64,000 nt of DNA from Guyanagaster necrorhizus (lineage: Eukaryota > Basidiomycota > Agaricomycetes > Agaricales > Physalacriaceae), in NCBI RefSeq assembly GCF_019112545.1, contig NW_025064890.1, forward strand, positions 302,283 through 366,282, in the 5' to 3' direction. The notes under the pieces were generated by a model, which was not told the origin of the DNA, did no database searches, and worked only from the letters and a program-made list of their open reading frames with translations. Below are positions 36,672 to 45,575 of the stretch, in pieces. The translations under genes were made by a program, and so were the position numbers. Position 1 is the first letter of the stretch. Every line of letters starts with the position of its first letter.

Positions 36672-39590
36672 CCTTACTGGCAAACAGCATCACCACAATC
36701 TTCTTTGTGGCTCAGAAGAGTGGAAGAAACATCTTCTTAAGTGAGTATACAGTGATATCAAAGGTCCAATGCCTGTTGCAACTCCAGAGGGCTATTGCTA
36801 CTAGATAACATTCATCTGCAGTGCATCTGACACTTGGACTGTTGCACCTCTGAAGTATAAAAGTGATGCCTTTAATACCTTCAAGCAGTTTAAAGCATAT
36901 GCAGAGAATACCCATCCAGAACTCAAAATCATTGAGTTTCAGAAAGACAAAGGTGACAAATATATGAGAAAGGAGTTTATCAACTTCTGTGCTGAGCATA
37001 AGATCAAAAGATGACATACTGAATCTGATGAACTATACCAGAATGGCACAGCAGAATGAGCCAACCACATGACTGCAGAGGCCATCACTACCATGCTAAA
37101 TGAGTCACATCTTCCACTATCATTTTGGAACTTTGCTATCTGAGTATTCATCCATGTCCAAAATCACATCCCCACAAATCCTCTTCTGAACACCACACTC
37201 TTCACAGAATGAGATCTCATCAAAAACCAGATATATCTCACTTTTGTGTGTTTGGATGCCTTGCATATGTGCTAGTATAAAGAAAAAGATATTAAGCATT
37301 AGAGTCACATATTCAAAAATGTATCTTTGTTGGATATCCAGAGAGAATAAAAGGCTGACTATTCTGAAACCCTTCTATGCAGTGGTTCATCATTGCCAGC
37401 TATACTGTATTCAATGAGCATGTATTTCTGAAAACCACAGAAATATTATAAATCCTCTTGGTAATGATACACCTCCCACAAACAGATATAACAGCACAGA
37501 TACTGCTATACCTGATGCAATAATGCCTTATCAAGAGAGAGAGGATATATCTACTGATAAGCCATCTTTGCTATTTGAGCAACTCTCATCATCACCATTC
37601 TCACCATCTAAGTCAGCTCCATCCACTCTACTAGATATGCAAACACCTCCAGGATCATCTCTTACTCCACTATCAAGTCTTCCAATATCTTCTACATTCT
37701 TTTCACCACTCTCACATTCTCAGACATGCTTCAAGCCACAATATGACTCCAAAGGCCTTATAATTCCATCTCCAAACACTGGACATGGTTTTCACCATAA
37801 ACATTCTGGCACTAATGCAATGAACTCATCAGACTCAGATAAACCTGTCTCTGATCCTACTGATGAAACTACTGCCAAGCTAGAGCTTACTGAGACAGAC
37901 ATTATTGCAGGAATGACTTTTGTATTGCATGATAATGACTATATCACATATACAGAAGCTCTTGAGCTCACATTTCAGACAGCAGTGGAGATGGCAAACC
38001 AAGCATCTGTATCCAACAATGAGCCAAAGACACTTGCAGAGGCCCATGACTCAACTAGAAAAGAAAAGTGAAAAATAGTATAAAGCAGCTCAGCAGAAAT
38101 TGAATACACTGCAGAAAAGTGACACCTTTGAGCTTGTGAAGCTCTCTCCAGGATGAAAGGCTATAGGTGGAAAATAGGTCTTCAAAGTGAAGCATAACCC
38201 TGATGGATCCATTGAATGCTACAAGGCATGCTATGTTGCAAAAGAGTACTCACAGCAGCCAGATTTCAACTACACTGAAACCTTCTCTCCTACTCCAAAA
38301 TAGGCAGCCATCCAAACAGTCCTTGCTCTTGCTGCACTTGAGAACCTGGAGCTCTGGAGTGTAGACATCTTATCAGCATTTCTGAATAGTGATCTGAAAG
38401 AGGAGATATACCTTCAACAACCAGAGGGATTTGAGACAAAGGATAAGAGCTGGATGCTTTGTCTCTTCAAGTCTATCTATGAACTGAAGCAGGCTAGGCA
38501 TGAATGATACAAAAAGCTCCACAGCACTATGACCAAGATAGGCTTTGACAGAGTATGCTGTGAACACAGTGTATGGGTGTACAAGAGAGATGATGCTCAA
38601 ATTATCATCTCTGTGTTTGTCAATGATGTAACAATTGCTGCAAAGTCTATGGAGTCTGCATGACATATTGTTGATGACCTCAAGAAGCACTTCAAACTTC
38701 ATGATCTAGGTCCAACTTCATTCCTCCTTGGTGTTGAAATACAAAGGAACCATCTAAACTGAACACTCACACTCTCTCAACCACAGTACATTCAAAAAAT
38801 CCTAGAATATACCAGAATGTCTGACTATAATAGTGTCAGTACTCCCCTTGATCCACACACTAAGCTATCCAGCTCAATGTCCTCTGCTACTCCAGAGGAA
38901 TGGGAAACCATGCAGCACATCCTATATCTCCAGATCCTTGGCTCTGTAGCATACTTGGCCATCACCACTCATCCTGACATAGCTTTTGCAGTCAGCATCC
39001 TATTACAGTTCAGCAAAAACTCTGGATTGAGGCATTGAAAGGCTCTGAAACATCTCCTCAGATACATAAAGGGGACAATCAACCTAAAATTGACATATTC
39101 ACCTGACTCTATAAATCCAGAGCTGTTCAAAATGTACAGAGATGCAGATCATGGTGGAAACCCAGATAATAGGCATTCAACCTCAGGATATATTGTCAAG
39201 ATGGGCACAGGTGCAGTCAGCTGGATGAGCCAGCTACAATCTATAGTAACCTTATTGACCACAGAGGCTGAATATGTGGCTGCCATCTCTGCTGGACAGA
39301 AAATTCTGTGGCTGCAAAATCTGTTCACAGAATTTGGTTTTCATCATCTGTCACCATCTCCACTGCTGATTGACAACCAGTCTGCTCTCTCTGTCGCTTG
39401 CAATCCTGACCATCATGGTCATATCAAACATCTTGACCTCTGCTTCTACTGGTTATGAGACAAGGTTGAGCAGGAGCACATACATATTGAACATCTTTGC
39501 ACAGAAGACACACCTGCTGACATCTTCACAAAAGCCTTGGGGAAGGAGAAGATGACTCACATGATCAGGCTGTTGGATCTTGAACTCTGA
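36672..39590 (+). pseudogene. Copia integrase core, RT and RNase H
   Basis: The integrase continues with TPEGYCY-like sequence and an APLKYKSDAFNTFKQFKAY region (about 36,840-36,905). A long Ser/Pro-rich linker (37,520-38,070) follows. RT runs from about 38,130 (ERMKGYRWKIGLQSEA frames, FSPTPK, LEIYLQQPEGFE) with FVNDVTI near 38,615 where copia RTs have YVDD, so a catalytic Asp is now Asn. RNase H includes DADHGGNPDNRHSTSGY (about 39,140-39,195) and a TEAEYVA box (about 39,263). Numerous stops. The polypurine tract aagggggag (39604-39612) precedes the LTR. Confidence 0.87.
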
Positions 39591-39612
39591 GAAGTATTGT
39601 GTCAAGGGGGAG

Positions 39613-39760
39613 TGTTGTGGGATGACACAAGTACCTGATATCAACCTTATATAAGCATAGACAGTTTTGTCCTGAGTCGACAGTCAACTGCCTTTAAGCA
39701 ATTGACCATCATACTCAGCCTGGCCATTATTCACTGTGTGAAAATAACCTGCCTGCAACA
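39613..39760 (+). repeat. 3' LTR of copia element
   Basis: 148 bp, begins tgttgtgggatgac, ends cctgcaaca. It lacks the 55-bp duplication of the 5' LTR. Confidence 0.92.
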
Positions 39761-39765
39761 GCATC
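39761..39765. repeat. Target-site duplication of the copia element (right)
   Basis: gcatc, matching 20233-20237. Confidence 0.9.
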
Positions 39766-39968
39766 AGGATCATGACTCGTCTGTTTTCAGTTATACCCAT
39801 GAATGATGTTGAAGATGAATCCCTAACAAAGATTACCATCCACATTTATAACGGGCCCACAATAGGATGCGGAACGAAGTACGCCCAATGAGCCTTCCTT
39901 CCTGTGAGCTTATTCTCAGCATATATGAGAATATCGAAATTGTAAACACCAGCAGGTGCCAGGGATGG
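39766..39968 (-). pseudogene. Host gene, 5' half, split by the copia insertion
   Basis: Minus strand. After a plausible acceptor (atag at 39,969-39,972) the frame reads SLAPAGVYNFDILIYAENK, then LTGRKAHWAYFVPHPIVG. A one-base slip follows near 39,845 (restoring it gives INVDG), then GFIFNIIHGYN up to the insertion point, where it joins 20,232 in frame. It is a protein of unknown function; the HWAYFVP core resembles small fungal proteins I have seen but cannot name. Two in-frame stops plus the slip say it is not functional. A first exon upstream is likely but was not found. Confidence 0.5.
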
Positions 39969-39989
39969 CTATGAGAATGCTTGTCAGTA

Positions 39990-40580
39990 CAGGTATGTTC
40001 AGGTCCTTTCGCTTGCCTGACTGATTGATCGAAGATTAAGTCAAGGGACAAAACCATACGTATCACTCTGCCCCGTGAAAGAAATCTATTTCAGGGATGT
40101 GGCTTTTGTCAAGTCTTTTCAAGACGCAACTGCTCAGCTCCCGTTTCGACTTCGTTTTTCCACCAATTTCACGCCGCAGTCTCGATGCCAGACTTAATAA
40201 TCCTAACCCCAGATGCTCCTTTATTCTCTGGATGAAATCGTTAAAGATACCATGTTAGTCTATATGCCATGTACTGCCCCACCTTCTTCCCTAAAACGAA
40301 TCTGAAATTCCTACGGTATCCTCGCCGTCTTTCTTCCCCACCTCGCGATCGTCCCGAAGATCTGCAGCTGGAAAATTTGCCCAAAGTCTTTTTTTTACCT
40401 CGACGTCACTCCGTGGGTTTTTCTTGTGTCAGTCAACAGCTTCACCCTCCCTCTTCGATGTCAATCAACACCTCATTCTTGTTACAATAAATGGCCCACA
40501 ACGATACACTTCAGTACATACAGCTAAACGCTCTAACAGCCCGATGAAGAAAAGACAAAGAGTCCAAGCGAAACCAATCA
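39990..40580. other. Intergenic host DNA downstream of glycerol dehydrogenase
   Basis: No convincing gene. It contains the 3' flank of the minus-strand gene that ends at 40581 and the possible missing first exon of the split host gene. Confidence 0.4.
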
Positions 40581-41970
40581 CTACGCCAACAGCCCTTTTT
40601 TCTTCAAGAAACTCCTCCCAATAGCGTCTGCGCCCTTGATCGTATGAAAGACAACATCCACGTTAATTACTCGATCCAAATTCCAGATGGTCTCGTTTTC
40701 TGAGCATGAGAGCTCCGCTACCTTTTTTAGCTGCTCGTTAGTCGCGTCCTTGGCTCCAAGTTGCTCCAGAGTGATGGGCAAGTCAACAGAGATCATAAAC
40801 TCGAGATACCGATCCATCTCCTCATGAGGCGTGTTGGATAAGATAAGCTGACAGATCGTACCAAAGTTAACTAAGAAGACGAATGAGAAATGCATAGAAA
40901 GATAAGCAAACCGTTTTACCTTTCTCGCCGTGCATGAGATGATGCGTGCCTTCAAGTGCGGTGAGACCGTTGTGAATCTTCGCCATGACGCTAAGTAAGA
41001 GCTCCAAGAAACGAATGATGATGGACTTACCGCATGGGCAGCAGCCAAACCGCCACTTTCAAAGCCGAGCCCAGAAAGTAATGTGTTTGCTTCAACGACG
41101 GCCTCCAAGGCAGGGGTAATCGCGCCGACCTTGTTCGCCTCGTACGCGAGTTTTCCATATTTGAAGAGAATCTCCTCGCACTTGGAAGTGATAGCACTTG
41201 ACACGAGCGTCGGAAGGCCACCTTTTTGGGATAAGTTCAATGGCCACGAGTCAGATCATGAGACATACTGACCACCAAAATTGGTGCTATTCCTTGTCTC
41301 ACGGGCCTCGACATGTGTCGCCAATGCATCACCCATACCCGCGCTCAGGAACCGAGCAGGAGCATTTGCAACAATAGATGTATCCACCAGTACGACGGTA
41401 GGGTTCGCAAGGAAGAAAGAATACTGATCAAATTCGCCGTTCGGAGTATACAGGACACTGAGGGCAGAGCAAGGTGCATCTGTAGAAGCTGTTGTTGGGA
41501 GGATGGCAGAAGGAACGCCCAGCTTGTCGGCGACGGCTTTGGCAGTGTCGATGGTCTTGCCTCCTCCGAGAGCAATGACGAATTCAGCCTAAATAATGAT
41601 AAGTTCGTTTTCGTGGGATGCCAACGCAACGAGTCGAACCTTGCCCTGCTCACCAATATCCTGTACTCGGGTGATCTCTTGAACCGAGGCTTCCCCGTTG
41701 AACCTAGCATACAGGACTGTCATTTTGGCCTCCTCCAATGCTGTCGTCAACGCTGTTCCAGCTGACAACATTGCTTAGTGTTGTTGGCCCAGGACGTCGA
41801 CTACAGCGCTCACCGATCTTGTACACCAAATCATCGGCAATTAACAGTGCTGTCTTGCCCAGCCTTCCCAGATACAGCGGTGCATTCTTGATAGCAGAGG
41901 GGCCTTGTATGTACTTTGACGGTGACTGGAAGAGTTTTTCGGTAACCGTATTCTTCATTAGTGGGGGCAT
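40581..41970 (-). CDS. Glycerol dehydrogenase (iron-containing alcohol dehydrogenase family, GldA-like)
   Basis: Predicted NAD-dependent oxidation of glycerol to dihydroxyacetone. Six exons: 41970-41814, 41761-41640, 41588-41273, 41221-41031, 40977-40920 and 40870-40581. Phases close to 377 residues, the normal size. Seen: an N-terminal [12 protein letters not shown] and [10 protein letters not shown] typical of GldA; the nucleotide-binding [31 protein letters not shown]; and metal ligands in [13 protein letters not shown] (Asp) and the two His of [23 protein letters not shown] taken in parts. The start is the ATG before [13 protein letters not shown]. Neighbouring genes on both sides share its strand. 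A 24-bp imperfect palindrome lies 49-72 bp upstream. Related family members (other Fe-ADHs) act on other alcohols, but the GldA signatures are specific. Confidence 0.9.
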
Positions 41971-42018
41971 GGTGGAAAGGTTGGAAGACGATCCCCTGGG
42001 AATAGTCGACTTTTGTAT

Positions 42019-42042
42019 GGACGGGCCGGTACCGGGCCGTCC
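42019..42042. promoter_or_regulatory. Imperfect GC-rich palindrome upstream of glycerol dehydrogenase
   Basis: ggacgggccggtaccgggcc followed by gtcc. It is symmetric about ggtacc except for one mismatched pair. It sits just upstream of the ATG at 41970, in the promoter or 5' leader. It could be a dimeric regulator site or an RNA hairpin; no factor is proposed. Confidence 0.4.
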
Positions 42043-42049
42043 CTAACTC

Positions 42050-42740
42050 CTATTCTTCTCAGGAGGCCAGTGCATTTTAGCTGGTAAAAAATGAAACTTT
42101 AAAAGGTTTTGTTTTAGCGATGCCTTTTTCGGTCCTGAAAAGGGTGTCAGCAAAACAGTATGAAAAATATTTCCCCCTAGAGAACAATAGAATTGATGTA
42201 CCTTTTGGTTTTACAATGCTCAAAACAAGGGCATAAAAATTGAAGCTGAAATCGAAACCTTTAAGGTCTCATTTTGAGCTATCAAAAACGCCCCAGCCTC
42301 TGCAGTGCATATTGCAACTGAATGTTCAAGTAAGGCCTAATGCAAATGGTTCATACCTTTGAAGGCTCCCATCACACTTTAATAAGGCGCGCCAGGCTTT
42401 CCCACGCTTCTCGACGACGACTACTGGCTTTTTGATGCAATAGCTCTTCTTGAACAAAGGTAGTTATTTTTCCGGCTGAGATTGAATTGTCTTTGTCGAC
42501 GCTGTACGTATAGAACGGCATGGCATGGCCAGAGTCGATACCGCCGAATACTCTATTCGTAGGCCTGGAAAGTGTGCTTGCACTGGGTATAACAGAAAAC
42601 AGTAATAAAATCCAATGACCTAGTATGTTAGAATTATCAGCAACGTCGTCTAAATCAATGTACTACACTGCCTGATGCAAAATATGCAAAAAAAACGTCC
42701 GTACAATCAAGTCCATTCGTACGAGTGTCAAAAGATTAAT
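42050..42740. other. Intergenic region
   Basis: No gene seen. It includes the promoter of the glycerol dehydrogenase gene (left side) and the 3' flank of the next minus-strand gene. AT-rich, no repeats noticed. Confidence 0.45.
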
Positions 42741-42747
42741 AGATCAG

Positions 42748-44267
42748 CTAGAGAAGCAACATTCCAATGCTGCCAGCCATCAGTGTCACTCCCAAGCTCA
42801 CTATCGCAACACCGGCACTCTCGGCACCATTACTGCTGCTGCCAGTACCTGTGCTAGTGGATGCTGCACCCTTGGCCGAGCTGGTTCCCGTTTTGGAGGT
42901 GGTTGACGACGCTGCAGAGGAGGATGCAGGAGCTACGGATGCAAGGTTCGCGACAGTACTCCAGGTTGCAGCCGTGTTGGCTTCCGTTGACGAGTTGCTG
43001 TAGGAGATGTAAGAGACAGCGCCATCGGAAGTTAGCTGAACAAGAGAATCTGTAGAGGCAAAGTATGTTGCGCCTGAATCCTTAGTGGAAGGTCCGGCGA
43101 GGGTCTGCGTCGTGTTCGTCTAGCAAAGGTTGTTCAGTGTGTTTTTGATCTGCCGCGGTTTAAAAAGGCCCACCTCGACACTAACAACATATGTTGCCGA
43201 CCCGTCATCGGGGATGAAAGCGAAGTCTTCTTGGACCTACGGCAACGCATTCAATACATCACAGAAACGAAAAGAGAAGATAACTTACGCCCGAGTCCAT
43301 AAAGAACGAGGTCGCCTGTCCATGCGATGCAGGGAAGCTGTTGTTGCCGTATGATTGAACCTCTGGCTGAAAGTACGAATCTACCATCACATCAGAACAC
43401 TGCCTTCCGCAGCCAAAAATAATAAATTCCAAAAAAATGGTGCCAACTCACAGTGAATGACAAAAATGTTTGCCGTTCCAGCGGCGTTTCCTGGGACGTC
43501 CAAAAAGTGTATGTGGTTTTGGGCGAGGGCCATGACAGGATTGTAACCAGTTGTAGTGAAGCTAGGGGCTTCGATGTCATTCCAGGAGAGCGATGTAGAA
43601 TTGGCGGCGGTCAGGGATCCCATATCCAATGAGTAGAGCTCTCCTTTGGAAAGTGCATCTTAACAATGGCGTGAGTCGAATGAGGCGAAGAATGCTAATA
43701 CACAACATACAGAAGATGTTGGTGTCATGGTCAAGAATAGCGACAAAATCTGAGACATCGAAGTTGCCGGTAGTCACAGTTTGGGTGGACCAGGAGCTAC
43801 TCGCGGCGTTATAAATGTAGATATTTGAAGGGTTAGAAGAGTCAGCATTTAATACGTAAATGGCGTTGTAGAACTGGCGAACGTTGAGGATGATGAGCAG
43901 GACAGTCAAGGCAGCGCGCTCACCTGGGACAGGTAGCAAGTCGTGTTGGTGCCATCAAACGGTCTGTTACGGATTGGTAAACGGAAATTTTCTTGGCTAG
44001 CTGCGGAATGCTACTCACGGCCGACCAGACGTCGTAATGTTTTTTGCGCTACCTATATACCGATATTCAGCATGTTAGCTTGGGACTGCTGCTGCGATAC
44101 TGACCAGACGCCCACGAATCCTTCGTGCCAGCATTGTAGTCCTTCCCATCGAGCCCAAAGGCGAGCAGGTTCCAAGAGATGTCAAATGCGACGCAAGAGC
44201 TGGCGGCAAGGGCAGCAGAAGAAAAAAAGAGAAGTAAAAGAGAGACGATAGTTAATTGGCGATTCAT
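42748..44267 (-). CDS. Predicted GPI-anchored secreted protein, function unknown
   Basis: Eight exons: 44267-44105, 44052-44019, 43963-43924, 43873-43711, 43658-43452, 43380-43289, 43236-43174 and 43119-42748; phases close to 377 residues. A signal peptide is visible at residues 1 to about 21 (MNRQLTIVSLLLLFFSSAAL). The middle is a beta-rich domain with repeated hydrophobic strands (FYNAIYVLNADSSN; FDVSDFVAILDHDTNIFYAL; NPVMALAQNHIHFLDVPG) reminiscent of a beta-propeller-like fold, with several N-glycosylation sequons. The last 60 residues are Ser/Thr/Ala-rich and end in a hydrophobic tail (VAIVSLGVTLMAGSIGMLLL), the pattern of a GPI attachment signal. I do not recognise the family. It probably sits on the cell surface or wall. 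Confidence 0.85.
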
Positions 44268-44277
44268 GATGGACAAC

Positions 44278-44301
44278 GACGACGACGACGACGACGACGA
44301 T
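44278..44301. repeat. GAC trinucleotide microsatellite in the 5' leader
   Basis: Eight or so gac units about 10 bp upstream of the ATG of the GPI-anchored protein gene, therefore in its probable 5' untranslated region (gtc units in the mRNA sense). Confidence 0.8.
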
Positions 44302-44425
44302 GGAGGTTGGTATTTATTTATAGCTGCATGCTGGCATACGGTCACACGGATCCATATTTGGATAACTTATTTCGAATAATATCTCGCTGAAAATCCAAAT
44401 GTACAGTGCACTCGAATACAACTTT

Positions 44426-45399
44426 CTACTCTGTCGCCAGCTCCAACTTGATCTTTGCAATCGCAGCAGCAGGATTCAGTCCCTTCGGACAAGTCCGCGA
44501 GCAGTTGAAGATCGTATGGCACCTATACAAACTCATCTCATTTTGCAGCTTCTCCTTCCTTGCCTCGCCATACGAGTCCTGCATGAATCAATCAGTAAGC
44601 AATCGCCCAGACACAAATACTGACAGAGAGAGACTTACCCGAGAATCGGCAATCCATCTGTACGCCTGCATCAACGTCGCGGGTCCCAGATACTCATCTT
44701 GGTTCCACCAGTAGGACGGGCACGACGTCGAGCAGCATGCACATAGAATACACTCGTAGAGGCCATCCAGCTTCTTCCTATCCTCCTGCGACTGGAGGAA
44801 CTCGCCTGTTACCAAGGTCAGCCTCGACGTCATATCCAGCAATCATCGCCTGCCTTTCTCAGGGGGGTTGTCGTTCTGCAAATACGGCTGAATCGACTTG
44901 TACTGCTTGTAAAAGTACGTCAGGTCCGGTACCAGGTCCTTGACGATGTACACTATGTGAGACAGAACAGTCAGCTTCGCTCCATGGTGTACAAAGGCCA
45001 GTACTCACTATGTGGCAATGGGTAAATCTTGCTATCCTTCGAGGTGTTTCTGTCAATCCTGCACAAGCACGCAAGCGTATTCTGCCCATTGATATTCATC
45101 GCACAGGACCCGCATATGCCCTCCCTGCACGACCTTCTGAACGTCAACGTTGGGTCAATCTCGTTCTTGATCTTGATCAAAGCATCGAGCACCATTGGTC
45201 CCGTCTGGTTCAGATCGATAGTGTACGACTGGAGGGTGGGCTTCTTGCTGGGTTCGTCTGGGTTCCACCGGTATATCTTGAACTCCTTGTTCATCACGGA
45301 CTTCTGCACGGGTGTTGCCTGCAACGCCACAGTCGACGTCGAGAATAAGCGGGCATTGGAAGAGATCTGGGAAGAAAAGCGTCGTGCCAGGGATTGCAT
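44426..45399 (-). CDS. Succinate dehydrogenase iron-sulfur subunit, mitochondrial (SdhB)
   Basis: Complex II subunit that carries electrons from the flavoprotein to ubiquinone. Exons 45399-45009, 44952-44854, 44805-44639 and 44578-44426 give 269 residues, normal for SdhB. The N-terminus ([20 protein letters not shown]) is a mitochondrial targeting peptide. The plant-type ferredoxin 2Fe-2S site is [19 protein letters not shown] plus the following LAC. The 4Fe-4S and 3Fe-4S sites are in [16 protein letters not shown] and [17 protein letters not shown]. The C-terminus is [10 protein letters not shown]. The second intron has a GC donor (gcaggc at 44853-44848) instead of GT; no GT allows the frame to close. 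Only 176 bp separate the start from the next gene upstream, and this gap holds CCAAT boxes. Confidence 0.96.
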
Positions 45400-45436
45400 C
45401 GCCGTCGTCGTTGTCGTAGGTGCGAACAGAGGGCGG

Positions 45437-45554
45437 ATTGGTGCGGAAAGAAGTTATCGCGTGAATTCGGATGATCGCATCACGTGAAACTTGTTGGCCG
45501 GACCAATCAAATTCCGGCGGTTACACCTTACCCCACAATGGGGTCAAAACCAAT
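45437..45554. promoter_or_regulatory. SdhB promoter: CCAAT boxes and TCACGTGA palindrome
   Basis: CCAAT motifs at 45437-45441 (minus strand sense), 45503-45507 and 45550-45554 (plus sense), and a perfect palindrome tcacgtga at 45480-45487. All lie within 155 bp of the SdhB start. CCAAT boxes bind the Hap complex, which controls respiratory genes including SdhB in yeasts and other fungi. CACGTG is the core for bHLH factors. Binding here is an inference from motif and place. Confidence 0.45.
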
Positions 45555-45575
45555 CATATTAACTCCTCTACTACT

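Larger units (their letters stand above)
20238..39760 (+). mobile_element. Ty1/copia LTR retrotransposon carrying nested insertions
   Basis: Bounded by LTRs that begin tgttg and end caaca, a 5-bp target duplication (gcatc) on both sides, a tRNA-type primer site after the 5' LTR and a polypurine tract before the 3' LTR. Gene order gag, protease, integrase, RT, RNase H is copia order. The gypsy element A3 splits the integrase at 22921/36672. Removing A3 and the small element in gag leaves about 5.1 kb, a normal copia length. Coding regions contain many stops and the element is dead. Confidence 0.93.
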
